A DNA stretch of 64,000 bases. Origin: Humibacillus sp. DSM 29435. Lineage in GTDB: Bacteria; Actinomycetota; Actinomycetes; Actinomycetales; Dermatophilaceae. Numbering within the stretch: position 1 is the stretch's first letter; each line of letters begins with the position of its first letter. The notes below the pieces were generated by a model. That model saw only the letters and a list, made by a program, of their open reading frames with translations, did not search any database and had not been told where the DNA came from. The position numbers and the translations under genes are program-made. The DNA lies in contig NZ_MAST01000004.1 in assembly GCF_001758225.1 (NCBI RefSeq), positions 124,001 to 188,000 of the forward strand. The letters are read 5' to 3'. Positions 8,851 to 17,605 of this stretch are shown here, piece after piece.

Positions 8851-10501
8851 CGTCGATGTGCACGTGACCGTCGCGCACGTTCCAGCGATGGGTCAGCCGG
8901 ATGCCGCGCAGCAGGCTCTCGTCGTGGCTGACCACGAGTACGGTGCCGGTGAAGGCGGCGACCGCCGCCTCGAGCTGCTCGATGCCGTCGACATCGACGT
9001 GGTTCGTCGGCTCGTCGAGCACGAGCAGGTTGACCTCCCGCCCCTGGAAGATCGCCATCATCGCCCGGGTGCGCTCGCCCATCGAGAGGCTGCGCGCCGG
9101 GCGCTGGACGTGGGCGGCGCCGAGCCCGAACTTGGCGAGCAGCGTGCGCACGGCGGCAGGGTCCCACTGGGTCGAGGTCGCTGGATCGGTTACGAGAGCA
9201 GCCCTGGCCACCTCCGACAGCGGCTCACCCACGTCGAGCAGGTCCCGTCGCTGGTCGATGAGCCCGACGGCGACCCGGGTGCCGAGCGACTGGCGCCCGC
9301 TCGTCAGCGTGAGCTCGCCGAGCAGGGCCTGGATGAGCGTGGTCTTGCCGCCCCCGTTGTCGCCGGTGATGGCGACGCGGTCGCCCCGGCCGAGGGCGAG
9401 GCTCGCGGGCCCGAGGACGAACTCCCCCCGCACGACGACAGCCTCGCTGAGGGTGGCCACCACATCGGAGGAGGGGCGTCCCTCCGCGATGGTGTAGCGC
9501 AGGTTCCACTCCCTGCGGGGCTGCTCGACGCCGTCGAGCCGGTCGGCCGCACGTTCGAGCCGCGCACCCTTCGCGCCCTGACGGTCGGCGCGGGCCCGGT
9601 GCTTCTCGCGGATGTGCTTGTCGGGCTCGTTGCCCTGGGCGACGTTGCGCCGGCCCCGGTCGGCCCACTCGTGGCGCTGCCGGCTCTGAGCCCGGAGGGA
9701 GTCGCGTTCGGCCGCATACTCACCGTAGGCTCGCCACGCCTGAGCGCGGGCCAGTGTGCGTTGGGCCACGAGGTCGCTGTAACCACCGGTGTAGTGGGCG
9801 ATCCGCTGTTGCGGGAGGTCGAGCTCGACGACGCTCGTCGTGACCTCGTCGAGCCAGTCGCGGTCGTGGCTCGCGACGAGCACCGGGCCGGGGCGGCCGC
9901 GCACGAAGTCGGCCATCAGGCGCAGCCCTCGGGCGTCGAGGTTGTTCGTGGGTTCGTCGAGCAGCAGCACGTCGAACTGGCTGAGCAGCACCGCGACCAG
10001 GGCGGCCCGGGCGGCCTGACCCCCTGAGAGCGAACCGTGGGCGCGACCGGGGTCGACGGTGAGCCCCACGGCGGCGGCGACCTCGGGCAGTCGCTCGTCG
10101 AGGTCGGCCGCGCCCAGCGACAGCCAGCGGTGCAGGGCGAGGGAGTAGCGGTCGTCGGCCCCCTGCTCACCGGCGGCGATGGCGGCAGCGGCGAGCCCGA
10201 GCTCTCGGTCAGCGCCTTCGACCCCCGTGCGGCGACGGCAGTAGGCCAGCAGCGTCTCCTCGTCGTCGGGCGCGACCTGAGGAAGCCAGGCGATGGTCGC
10301 GTCAGGCGGGGAGCGGGTGATCGAACCCGACTCGATGGGCAGTTCGCCGACGATGGTGCGCATCAGTGACGACTTGCCCGACCCGTTCGGGCCGACGATC
10401 GCTGTCACGTCACCGTCGGTGAGGGTCAGGTCGAGCCCGGAGAAGAGCACGCGTGCCCCGAAACCGACGTGCAGGTTCGACACGGTGAGGGTGGCAGACA
10501 T
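8843..10501 (-). CDS. ABC-F family ATPase
   Basis: A 552-residue soluble protein with two ABC ATPase domains and no membrane segment, the ABC-F layout; members act on the ribosome, some conferring antibiotic resistance. Walker A of domain 1 is GPNGSGKSS, with signature LSGGQ and Walker B LLLDEPTNNLD. Domain 2 has GDNGGGKTT, a diverged signature SMGERTR and LVLDEPTNHVD. An Arg/Lys-rich linker (about 250-310) joins them, as in ribosome-binding members. The start has an AGGA RBS. Whether it is a resistance factor or a housekeeping translation factor cannot be decided here. Confidence 0.9.
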   Translation of the reverse strand: MSATLTVSNLHVGFGARVLFSGLDLTLTDGDVTAIVGPNGSGKSSLMRTIVGELPIESGSITRSPPDATIAWLPQVAPDDEETLLAYCRRRTGVEGADRELGLAAAAIAAGEQGADDRYSLALHRWLSLGAADLDERLPEVAAAVGLTVDPGRAHGSLSGGQAARAALVAVLLSQFDVLLLDEPTNNLDARGLRLMADFVRGRPGPVLVASHDRDWLDEVTTSVVELDLPQQRIAHYTGGYSDLVAQRTLARAQAWRAYGEYAAERDSLRAQSRQRHEWADRGRRNVAQGNEPDKHIREKHRARADRQGAKGARLERAADRLDGVEQPRREWNLRYTIAEGRPSSDVVATLSEAVVVRGEFVLGPASLALGRGDRVAITGDNGGGKTTLIQALLGELTLTSGRQSLGTRVAVGLIDQRRDLLDVGEPLSEVARAALVTDPATSTQWDPAAVRTLLAKFGLGAAHVQRPARSLSMGERTRAMMAIFQGREVNLLVLDEPTNHVDVDGIEQLEAAVAAFTGTVLVVSHDESLLRGIRLTHRWNVRDGHVHIDAR

Positions 10502-10643
10502 GAGATTCCTGGCAGGCGAGTGGTAGCGAGGCAGCGGGTGGTCGCGAGGTCGTCAGGAGATGTCCACTCCCCAACGGTAGGCCGACGCTCGCCTGCGCTC
10601 AACCCGTTTTCAGACGGCCCCTGACCGCCCACCATCCCACCGC

Positions 10644-10670
10644 GCCACTGGCCAAACTGGCCTCAGTGGC
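10644..10670 (-). terminator. Probable terminator after the LicD gene
   Basis: Arms GCCACTG (10644-10650) and CAGTGGC (10664-10670) with inner GCC/GGC pairs form a hairpin 14 bases past the LicD stop. No T-run is present. Confidence 0.5.
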
Positions 10671-10684
10671 CTGAATGACCCCGG

Positions 10685-11986
10685 TCAGCCGCTGGTGTCA
10701 CCCGGGCGCTGGACGAGGTCCAGGTAGCTCTTGTTGTCCCAGAGGTGGGTGAAGCCGGGGTCGGGCCAGCGCCAACCCGGGCCGTAGACCTTCTCGAGGT
10801 AGACGAACGGGCTTCTGGGCAGCGGCACGGTGACCCCGTGCAGCTTGGCCTGCGAGGTCGGGAACATGGTGGCCCGGTCGAGACTGCCCCGTCGGCCGGG
10901 GTACCACGAGATGGTGTCACCCTCGAAGAGCCCGGCGAAGACGTCGATCATCTTGCCGTTCTGCCACTGCACGTGTCGGTGGGCGGTGAAGCTGCCCTTC
11001 ACCGTGAAGCCGCGCGAGCGCAGGAACTCCTCGATGAGTCGGAGTGCGTCGGGGAGGTTCGCGGCCTCCTCGGGCTCGAAGCCGACAATGAGGTCGAGGT
11101 CGTCATCGTGCGGGATCAAGTCACCGTCGCGAACCACCGCGAGGGCGGCGCCGAAGCCGAAGCACACGTTGGGCGTCAGCTCGGAAAGGGTGTCGGCCAC
11201 CCGCGCCGTCAGCCTGGTGTAGGCGGCCTTCTCGTAGTCGGACCAGAATCGGAAGCTGCGCTGGGTGCCGTGGCTCGTCCACTCCATCGATCGCTGCGTG
11301 AGCAGCTCTGAGCTCATCAGCTTGCGGAACCCCTTCTTGGTGTCGGCATCCACCTCGACGGCGTCGAGGGCCAACCGACCGTTGCGGTACTCCCCCCGCA
11401 TGGTCATGGCGACGATGGGCACGAAGGGCATCAGCTCGGCAGCCCCGGCCCGTCGGCGCACGGCGTTGGTCAGGGTCGCCTCGAAGGCCGCGGCGCTCTC
11501 GGCGCCGTCGAACACGACCTCGGAGCCGTCGACCCGCTCGATGGTCACGCGCAGGAGTCGGGCCCGGAGGCAGTTGTTGCCCTCGACGTTGCGCAACCGC
11601 AGCGACCTGACGTCGATGGGGTGGTCGAAGACGATCGAGATCCACTCGTCACCGGCATTGGTCGTGTGGACAGCTGTCGTGCGGGTGTCTGACTCGAAGT
11701 CGAAGAAGGCCCTGGCGTCGAACCGGGTGTCGAAGTCCTTGTACCAGCTGCTCACCGACACCGTGGCAATCGTCGAGACCGACTCTGTGCCCGGCGCGTC
11801 GACGTCGATCGACTGCAGGTGCAGGAACTGTGCGGACGGCAGGTCGATCCTGATCGCCCTGACCTCAGACCATGGGCCGTTGAGGGCCAGCACGCCTCCG
11901 GAGGTCAGGAAGGAGAGCTCGGGAGTGAGCGTCACGGCCGCAGCGACAAGGTCGGAGAGCTGGCTCATGACCACGGCGGGGGTCAT
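10685..11986 (-). CDS. LicD-type nucleotidyltransferase with extra N-terminal domain
   Basis: The C-terminal half (about 260-430) is a LicD/phosphorylcholine-transferase-like domain with the hallmark metal motif HDDDLD at 293-298, preceded by GFGAALAVVRDGDLIP. LicD proteins decorate cell-surface glycans with phosphocholine or related groups. The N-terminal half (about 20-200) looks like a beta-rich lectin or discoidin-like module (IRIDLP, ISIVFDHPIDVRSLRLRN), unusual for bare LicD proteins of about 270 residues. The ATG overlaps the methyltransferase stop (ATGA), so the two are co-translated and may modify the same surface polymer. Donor and acceptor are unknown. Confidence 0.78.
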   Translation of the reverse strand: MTPAVVMSQLSDLVAAAVTLTPELSFLTSGGVLALNGPWSEVRAIRIDLPSAQFLHLQSIDVDAPGTESVSTIATVSVSSWYKDFDTRFDARAFFDFESDTRTTAVHTTNAGDEWISIVFDHPIDVRSLRLRNVEGNNCLRARLLRVTIERVDGSEVVFDGAESAAAFEATLTNAVRRRAGAAELMPFVPIVAMTMRGEYRNGRLALDAVEVDADTKKGFRKLMSSELLTQRSMEWTSHGTQRSFRFWSDYEKAAYTRLTARVADTLSELTPNVCFGFGAALAVVRDGDLIPHDDDLDLIVGFEPEEAANLPDALRLIEEFLRSRGFTVKGSFTAHRHVQWQNGKMIDVFAGLFEGDTISWYPGRRGSLDRATMFPTSQAKLHGVTVPLPRSPFVYLEKVYGPGWRWPDPGFTHLWDNKSYLDLVQRPGDTSG

Positions 11987-12639
11987 CGCTTCGTGTAGAT
12001 CGCTCGAGCCACGTACGCGTCGTCCTGCTTGTACTTCGCGAAGCCGAACCCCTCGACGGAGTAGGTCTCCTCGAAGGAACGGGCCAGCGTGTTCGCCTGG
12101 AACGCTGCCGGAGACACGAAGCGGCGGTAGTGCGCGCCGGTGACCTTGGAGCCGCTCTGGTCGCGAACCGTGCGGTACTCGACGGCCAGCCTGTCACCTG
12201 GCCTCGTCAAGGCCGCCGCGAGGTCGAGGAACGTCAGCTCCTCCCGGTCGGTGATGGCGTGGACGAAGAAGCGGGCGTACACGACGAGCGGCGTCGTGGT
12301 CTCGACGTGGAGTCGTTCGACCAGATCGGACTCGTCGATGCGGGCCGCCATGAACGTCGACCGTTCACCCAGGGCCTGGGCGAGCGCTTCGCAGGCCTCG
12401 ACCGCGGCCTCGGAGGCGTCGACGCCCACGACGTCATGACCGTAGGAGGAGAAGAACAGCGAGTCTCGGCCGCCGCCACAGCCGAACTCCAGCACGCGGT
12501 GCGGCCCCTCGAGCTCGCCGGCCACGAAGGTCGCGAACTGCGACGGCAGCGGTCGCTGGGCGGCGGTGCCTGACGCGTAGTAGTCGTTCCAGTACCCGGA
12601 TCGATCGTTCGTGGCCACGTCTGGGCTGTTGCTGCTCAT
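11983..12639 (-). CDS. Class I SAM-dependent methyltransferase
   Basis: A 218-residue Rossmann-fold methyltransferase. Motif I is VLEFGCGGGRDSLFF, followed by the acidic residue of motif II in VVGVDASEAAVE. The acceptor is unknown. It is the first gene of a two-gene unit with the LicD-type protein, coupled through ATGA, which suggests a surface-glycan target. The start has a GAAGGAC RBS. A good -10 (TATAGT, 12698-12703) lies about 60 nt upstream. Confidence 0.85.
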   Translation of the reverse strand: MSSNSPDVATNDRSGYWNDYYASGTAAQRPLPSQFATFVAGELEGPHRVLEFGCGGGRDSLFFSSYGHDVVGVDASEAAVEACEALAQALGERSTFMAARIDESDLVERLHVETTTPLVVYARFFVHAITDREELTFLDLAAALTRPGDRLAVEYRTVRDQSGSKVTGAHYRRFVSPAAFQANTLARSFEETYSVEGFGFAKYKQDDAYVARAIYTKR

Positions 12640-12697
12640 GAGTCCTTCGCCGTGTCATTCGGTCGCCCTCAGCCGCGGTGCTCAGGCGCTGCGCCCG

Positions 12698-12703
12698 ACT
12701 ATA
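12698..12703 (-). promoter_or_regulatory. -10 box TATAGT of the methyltransferase-LicD unit
   Basis: TATAGT on the minus strand, five of six matches to consensus. It gives a leader of roughly 50 nt before the RBS and ATG at 12639. Confidence 0.5.
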
Positions 12704-12741
12704 GGGGACCCCACCTCCTGGGTACGGTAGCCGCGGGCGGA

Positions 12742-13434
12742 TCAGCGCTGATCGGCGTCGTGCACGGTGATCGCCACCTGCACCCGGTTGTCGGCGCCGA
12801 GCTTGGCCAGCACCCTCGACACGTGCGCCTTGACCGTCGGGATACTGAGGTAGAGCTCTCGAGAGATGTCGGCGTTGGACAGTCCGCGGCCGATGGCGAG
12901 AGCCACTTCGTGCTCCCGCTCGGTGAGCGCCGTGAGCCGCTCGCTCGCATCACGACGTCGGGCATCGCTCGCGTCGCCGCCCCGTGCGGCCACGTGCGAC
13001 ATCAGCTGGGCCACGACGCTGGGGGAGAGGATCGGCTGCCCGGCCGCGACGAGCCGCACGGCCTCGACGAGCCGATGGGGCTCGGTGTCTTTCAGCAGGA
13101 AGCCGTGCGCACCGGCCCGCAACGCCTGCACGACCATGTCGTCGGCGTCGAAGGTGGTCAGCACGATGATGCGCACCTCCCTGGTGCGCTTGCTGCGGGC
13201 TGCGTCGGACAGCAACAGTCGGGTCGCCTCAAGACCGTCACGGCGCGGCATCCGGATGTCCATGAGCACGACGTCGGGTTCGGCCGCGGCCACGACGTCG
13301 ATCGCCTCCACGCCGTCGCCGGCCTCGCCCACGACCTGCAGGTCAGGGTCCCCGCCGAGGATCAGCCGGAGGCCGGCGCGCACCAGCGCGTCGTCGTCGA
13401 CGAGCACGACCCGCGTGGTCGCCGACAGACTCAT
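12742..13434 (-). CDS. NarL/LuxR-family response regulator
   Basis: A 230-residue regulator. The receiver domain (1-125) has acidic pocket DDD, phospho-acceptor Asp in VVLMDIRMP, Thr in VLTTFD and Lys in LLKD. The C-terminal LuxR HTH (LTEREHEVALAIGRGLSNADIS, then TVKAHVSRVLAKL) is complete. The start was set at 13434, where ATGA overlaps the kinase stop, rather than the ATG 9 nt upstream. It is the partner of the preceding HisKA_3 kinase. Likely targets are its own operon and the divergent ABC exporter, through the palindromes at 14755-14789. Confidence 0.92.
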   Translation of the reverse strand: MSLSATTRVVLVDDDALVRAGLRLILGGDPDLQVVGEAGDGVEAIDVVAAAEPDVVLMDIRMPRRDGLEATRLLLSDAARSKRTREVRIIVLTTFDADDMVVQALRAGAHGFLLKDTEPHRLVEAVRLVAAGQPILSPSVVAQLMSHVAARGGDASDARRRDASERLTALTEREHEVALAIGRGLSNADISRELYLSIPTVKAHVSRVLAKLGADNRVQVAITVHDADQR

Positions 13435-14699
13435 GCCGACCACGGTAACCGGGCCGTGACCACGAAGTCGCCGCGCCGGTCGTGCCCGTAGGTCAGCTCT
13501 CCGCCGGCGAGCACGGCCCGTTCGGTCACCCCGACGAGGCCCAGGCCCGACCCGACGACATCTGCCGGCGCGGGCGCACCGGCCATCCGGCGCCGCGGCC
13601 CGATCGGCAGCACCGGACTGCCGTTGCGCACCATCAGGGCCACCGAACCAGACCCGGCCGCCGCGTTGGCGTCAGCCGGCAGCACCTCGATCGTCAGGCC
13701 CACGGGCATCGAAGGGGCGTGCTTGCGGGCGTTGGTCAGACACTCCTGGATGATCCGGTAGGCGCTGCGCGACACCCGTTCGGGCACGGCTTCGAGGTCA
13801 CCGAGCACGTCGACGCGAACGCGGGTCTCGGCCGCCTCGACATCGGCCACCAGGCGGGGCAGATCAGACAGAGTCGGCTGCGGTGGAGCGGGCCGGCCGC
13901 TGTCGAGGGCCAGCGTGTCATCGGTGCTCGCGGGCACGTCACGCAGCACCCCGAGCACCTCCCGCAGCTCGGTGAGCGCAAGGTTGGCGTTGGCGCGCAC
14001 CACCTCGGCCGTGGTGGCGACCTCGGTGGGGGTGAGGTCGGTGCGATAGGTGAGAGCGCCGGAGTGCATGGCCACCAACGAGATGCGGTGCGCCAGCACG
14101 TCGTGCATCTCGCGGGCGATCCGGGCGCGCTCGGCGACCTTGGCCTGGGCCACCCGCATCGTCTGCTCCCGTTCGGCGGTGAGGGCACGGTCCTGCAGCG
14201 AGGCAACGAAGGCGCGACGCTCGCCGATGGCCCAGCCGATCGAGACCCCCACCGTGAAGCTGAGCACGCCGATGACGATGTTGGCCATCGTCGAGCCGCT
14301 CCCCGTGTCGGGATACACCCCCGTGTTGAGCAGACCGGCGAGGGTCCACGGCACCGCCACCAGGGCGATCTCACGCCACCGCCGGCGGGTCGAGAGCGAG
14401 ACGAGCGCGAACGCCGACGCGCCGGCAGAGACCGCCGAGAGCCCGCTGAGCAGGGCCGTGACCGTAGTCACGGTGACGGGCCACCGTCGTCGAAGCAGCA
14501 GCAGCCCCGTCGATACGAACCCGAGGGCGAGATCGACGCCGAACCAGGCCATCCCGAAGGCCGGCGTGACCGAGGTGTCGGCCACCGCCACCCGGATCAG
14601 CGCCCAGAGCGCCAGGCCCAGCAGCAGCGCGGTGGTGAGCCGCCAGGTCTCGCCCCAGACGTGCGAACGTCGGGTGAGCGCGACTCGGGGCAGGGGCAC
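13431..14699 (-). CDS. DesK/NarX-type sensor histidine kinase (HisKA_3)
   Basis: A 422-residue membrane sensor with about five or six N-terminal helices and no large extracytoplasmic loop, the DesK-like layout that senses membrane or cell-wall state. The dimerisation helix has the phospho-acceptor in REMHDVLAHR, and the ATPase domain ends with GSGLGLVGVTERA. The GTG at 14699 is preferred to the ATG at 14735 because TACGCT ends exactly 6 nt before it. It is coupled to the response regulator by ATGA. Kinases of this type often sit beside, and control, an ABC-2 exporter, as here. Confidence 0.9.
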   Translation of the reverse strand: MPLPRVALTRRSHVWGETWRLTTALLLGLALWALIRVAVADTSVTPAFGMAWFGVDLALGFVSTGLLLLRRRWPVTVTTVTALLSGLSAVSAGASAFALVSLSTRRRWREIALVAVPWTLAGLLNTGVYPDTGSGSTMANIVIGVLSFTVGVSIGWAIGERRAFVASLQDRALTAEREQTMRVAQAKVAERARIAREMHDVLAHRISLVAMHSGALTYRTDLTPTEVATTAEVVRANANLALTELREVLGVLRDVPASTDDTLALDSGRPAPPQPTLSDLPRLVADVEAAETRVRVDVLGDLEAVPERVSRSAYRIIQECLTNARKHAPSMPVGLTIEVLPADANAAAGSGSVALMVRNGSPVLPIGPRRRMAGAPAPADVVGSGLGLVGVTERAVLAGGELTYGHDRRGDFVVTARLPWSA

Positions 14700-14705
14700 C
14701 CAGCC

Positions 14706-14711
14706 AGCGTA
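14706..14711 (-). promoter_or_regulatory. Leaderless -10 box of the histidine kinase gene
   Basis: TACGCT on the minus strand, 6 nt before GTG 14699. The palindromes at 14755-14789 lie 44-78 bp upstream, a distance suited to an activator. Confidence 0.55.
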
Positions 14712-14754
14712 GGCGCGCGGCGAGCCCAACGGCATCCGACCGAAGTCTGTTCAC

Positions 14755-14789
14755 TCAGGGTGGCGACCCTGACTCGGGTCAGGGTCGCC
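14755..14789. promoter_or_regulatory. Nested palindromes, probable operator of the two-component system
   Basis: TCAGGGT-GGCG-ACCCTGA (14755-14772) overlaps GGCGACCCTGAC-TCGG-GTCAGGGTCGCC (14762-14789). Both are perfect, so AGGGT/ACCCT occurs three times in 35 bp between the divergent kinase and ABC exporter genes. A dimeric NarL-type regulator could bind here. Confidence 0.6.
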
Positions 14790-14863
14790 GCGACTTAGGT
14801 AGGGGTCGAAATCAGGCTCATGACGGATGTGCTCACCCTGCCTGGTGCGGCAGGCTGGAGCCC

Positions 14864-15763
14864 ATGATCACCGTCGAACGACTCACCAAGAGGTACGGCC
14901 CCTTCACGGCCGTCGATGACATCTCGTTCGAGGTCAAGCCCGGGCTCGTCACCGGCTTCCTCGGGCCGAACGGGGCCGGTAAGACCACCGCCATGCGCAT
15001 CATGGCCGGCCTCACCCCGCCCACGTCGGGCACGGCCACCGTGCTCGGCCGGCCGTATTCCGCGCTGCCGAACCCCGGCCGCCACGTGGGGGTGCTGCTC
15101 GACGCCTCGGCCCAGCACGCCGGTCGCACCGGCCGAGAGGTGCTGTCGCTCGGGGCCGCCCTCATGGGCATCGACAAGAGCCGTGTCGCCGAGATGCTCG
15201 ACGTCGTCGGCCTCACCGACAAGGAGGCCGGGCGCAAGGTGCGCAACTACTCCCTCGGCATGCGCCAGCGGCTGGGTATCGCCCACGCGCTGCTCGGTGA
15301 CCCCGAGGTGATGATCCTCGACGAACCGGCCAACGGGCTCGACCCGGCCGGCATCCGCTGGATGCGCGACCTGCTGCGCGGCTTCGCCGGCGAGGGCGGC
15401 ACCGTGCTGCTCAGCTCGCACCTGCTCAACGAGATCGAACGCGTCGCCGACGAGCTCATCGTCATCGGCAACGGCACCATCGTCGCCCACGGCACCAAGG
15501 ACGAGCTGCTGGCCGGCGCCGGCACCCTCGTTCGCTCGACCGACGACGACGCGCTGATGGGGGCGCTCGCCGAAGGCTCGCTCGTCTCTCGGCGCACCGC
15601 CACCGGCGGGCTGCAGGTCGAGGCCGAGCCGCTCGAGGTGGGCCGCGTGGCCGCTGCCAAGGGCATCGTGCTCACCGAGCTGCGCGGCGGCGACACCCGC
15701 GGCCTCGAGGAGATGTTCCTCGAGCTCACATCCGGATCAGCCCGAGAGGAGGTGGCGGCATGA
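14864..15763 (+). CDS. ABC-2-type exporter ATP-binding protein
   Basis: A 299-residue ATPase that powers the permease next door. Walker A is GPNGAGKTT, the Q-loop region GLTPPTSG, the signature a diverged NYSLGMRQR, Walker B VMILDEPANGLD and the switch His is in LLSSHLL. The C-terminal 80 residues match the extension of DrrA/bacitracin-type exporters. The ATG has GGAG close upstream and a CAGGCT -10-like box 7 nt away, so leader use is uncertain. The substrate is unknown; the divergent DesK-type system suggests response to envelope stress or a drug. Confidence 0.92.
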   Translation: MITVERLTKRYGPFTAVDDISFEVKPGLVTGFLGPNGAGKTTAMRIMAGLTPPTSGTATVLGRPYSALPNPGRHVGVLLDASAQHAGRTGREVLSLGAALMGIDKSRVAEMLDVVGLTDKEAGRKVRNYSLGMRQRLGIAHALLGDPEVMILDEPANGLDPAGIRWMRDLLRGFAGEGGTVLLSSHLLNEIERVADELIVIGNGTIVAHGTKDELLAGAGTLVRSTDDDALMGALAEGSLVSRRTATGGLQVEAEPLEVGRVAAAKGIVLTELRGGDTRGLEEMFLELTSGSAREEVAA

Positions 15764-16644
15764 CCACGCCGGCCACCCAGACCAGCCCGAACAGCCCGAC
15801 CAGCTCGGGGGCGCCGGCTGCGGCCCACCCCAACGTGTCGGCGAAGGCCGAGTCGGCGTTGCCGACCGTCGCCAAGATGCCGAGCCGGTTGCCCGGCGAG
15901 CGGCCGACGACCGGCATCCCCTTCTCCCGCCTGACGCGGGTCGAGCTGCGCAAGCAGCTCGACACCCGGGCCGGCCGCTGGCTGATCATCGCCATCGGTC
16001 TGGTCATCGGGGCCGCCCTGGCCATCAACTTCTTCACCGACGGCGGCGAACACTCCTTCGAGGACTACCTGTCGGCCACGATGCTGCCGACGGCGATCAT
16101 CCTGCCCGTCATCGGCATCCTGGCCGTCACGTCGGAGTGGAGCCAGCGCACCGGTCTGGTGACCTTCGCGCTCGAGCCGCGCCGCACGCGGGTCGCGATG
16201 GCCAAGCTGGTCTCGGCCCTGCTCATCGGCGTCGCCGCCTTCGTGCTCGCCTTCGCCCTGGCCGCTCTGGTGCACCAGGCCGCCATCACCTTCCGCGGCA
16301 TCGACGGCGACTGGAGCGTCGGCGGCCTCGTCGTGCTCGGTGCTGGGCTGTATGTACTGCTCGGTCTGATGCAGGGTGTCGCCTTCGGTGCCCTGTTCCG
16401 CAACACCCCGGCCGCGATCGTCGTCTACTTCGTGCTGCCGACCGTCTGGGGCATTCTCGGCGGGCTCATCAGCTGGCTCGACACCCCGTCGAAGTGGCTC
16501 GACATGAACCGCACCATGCAGCCCCTCTTCGGCGGCGACCTCACGGGCGAGCAGTGGGCCCAGCTGGGCACGTCCGTTGCGGTCTGGGTCGTGCTGCCGC
16601 TCGTCGTCGGCATCGCGCTGCTGCGCCGGGCCGAGGTGAAGTAG
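15760..16644 (+). CDS. ABC-2-type exporter permease
   Basis: A 294-residue membrane protein with a long polar N-terminus (about 65 residues, Thr/Ser/Pro-rich) and six hydrophobic segments from about residue 75, typical of ABC-2 permeases. The ATG lies in a 4-bp ATGA overlap with the ATPase gene, so both subunits are made together. The gene ends just before a strong hairpin. The unusual polar N-terminal extension has no recognised motif. Confidence 0.88.
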   Translation: MTTPATQTSPNSPTSSGAPAAAHPNVSAKAESALPTVAKMPSRLPGERPTTGIPFSRLTRVELRKQLDTRAGRWLIIAIGLVIGAALAINFFTDGGEHSFEDYLSATMLPTAIILPVIGILAVTSEWSQRTGLVTFALEPRRTRVAMAKLVSALLIGVAAFVLAFALAALVHQAAITFRGIDGDWSVGGLVVLGAGLYVLLGLMQGVAFGALFRNTPAAIVVYFVLPTVWGILGGLISWLDTPSKWLDMNRTMQPLFGGDLTGEQWAQLGTSVAVWVVLPLVVGIALLRRAEVK

Positions 16645-16660
16645 CCGCCACCCACCAGCC

Positions 16661-16697
16661 AGGATGCCGTTCACTCGATGGGGGTGAACGGCATCCT
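16661..16697 (+). terminator. Strong terminator hairpin after the ABC exporter
   Basis: AGGATGCCGTTCAC (16661-16674) pairs perfectly with GTGAACGGCATCCT (16684-16697) around a 9-nt loop, followed by TCT. It stands between convergent genes and may serve both strands. Confidence 0.8.
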
Positions 16698-16743
16698 TCT
16701 GCCTCTTGGTCGGCCTGGTGGGGGCACACGGTGGTGGGGAGGT

Positions 16744-17529
16744 TCAGCCGCCGGCGCCGGGCCAGTAGTAGCTGTCAGGGAGCGCGCGGGCGCCGAAGAT
16801 GGCCTGACCGACCCGCACCACCGTGGACCCCTGCTCGATCGCTGTCTCGTAGTCGCCGGACATGCCCATCGACAGGCCGCCAGCGCCGATCAGGTCGGGG
16901 TCGTGCTCGCGGGCGCGGTCGCGCAGCTCACGCAGACGCGTGAAGCAGGCGCGCACCCGGTCGGTGTCGTCGGTGAACACTGCGAGGGTCATCAGCCCCT
17001 GCACACGCAATGCGGTGAAGCGGGGTAGCTGGCGCAGGAAGGCGAGCGCCTCCTCCGGGGGCAGGCCGTACTTGGAGTCCTCGCCGGAGGTGTTGACCTG
17101 CACGTAGACGTCCAGGCCGCGGCCGACCGCCTGCAGGCGTCGATCGAGCACTTCGGCCACGCGCACTCGGTCGAGGGCCTGGAACTCGGCGGCGATAGCG
17201 GCGACGTCCTTGGCCTTGTTGGTCTGCAGATGGCCGATGACCGACCAGCGCAGGTCGAGGTCGGCCAGGTTGTCGTGTTTGCGTCGGGCCTCCTGCACCT
17301 TGTTCTCACCGAACTCGCGACAGCCCGCCTGCACGGCCAGCCGGAGCCGCACCTCCGGCACGGTCTTGCTGACCGGGAGCAGTCGCACCTCCTCCGAGCG
17401 ACGACCACTGCGTTCGGCCGCGGCCGCGATGCGGGCCCGCACGACGCCGAGGTTGCGGGGGAAGTCGTGGCGGGTCTGGGCCTGCGGGAAGGAGGCGTCG
17501 CCCGATGCTGCGTCGTGCTCGGCTGTCAT
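16744..17529 (-). CDS. YggS/PROSC-family PLP homeostasis protein
   Basis: A 261-residue pyridoxal-phosphate-binding alanine-racemase-like barrel with no known enzymatic product; the family buffers PLP. The PLP Lys is in LLPVSKT, with GENKVQEA, a WSVIGHLQTNK segment and the phosphate-binding end motif GLSMGMSGDYETAI. An N-terminal extension of about 20 residues precedes the core. The ATG at 17529 is preferred over GTG at 17535 because TAGCCT ends 6 nt upstream (leaderless). It diverges from serS, not from a cell-division cluster as in many actinobacteria. Confidence 0.9.
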   Translation of the reverse strand: MTAEHDAASGDASFPQAQTRHDFPRNLGVVRARIAAAAERSGRRSEEVRLLPVSKTVPEVRLRLAVQAGCREFGENKVQEARRKHDNLADLDLRWSVIGHLQTNKAKDVAAIAAEFQALDRVRVAEVLDRRLQAVGRGLDVYVQVNTSGEDSKYGLPPEEALAFLRQLPRFTALRVQGLMTLAVFTDDTDRVRACFTRLRELRDRAREHDPDLIGAGGLSMGMSGDYETAIEQGSTVVRVGQAIFGARALPDSYYWPGAGG

Positions 17530-17535
17530 GGCCAC

Positions 17536-17541
17536 AGGCTA
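17536..17541 (-). promoter_or_regulatory. Leaderless -10 box of the yggS-like gene
   Basis: TAGCCT on the minus strand with a 6-nt spacer to ATG 17529. Confidence 0.6.
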
Positions 17542-17592
17542 CGCACCGGCCCAGGGGTGATAACTCGGTCGTGGGCGGCATCCGGTCGCCGT

Positions 17593-17598
17593 TAGGCT
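17593..17598 (+). promoter_or_regulatory. Leaderless -10 box of serS
   Basis: TAGGCT, 7-nt spacer, GTG at 17606. No T-box or other leader could fit on this transcript. Confidence 0.6.
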
Positions 17599-17605
17599 GG
17601 CCCGC

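Noticed and set aside
15247-16674. Minus-strand open frame (475 codons)
   Set aside because: Antisense of the ABC-2 exporter genes; no protein-like features.
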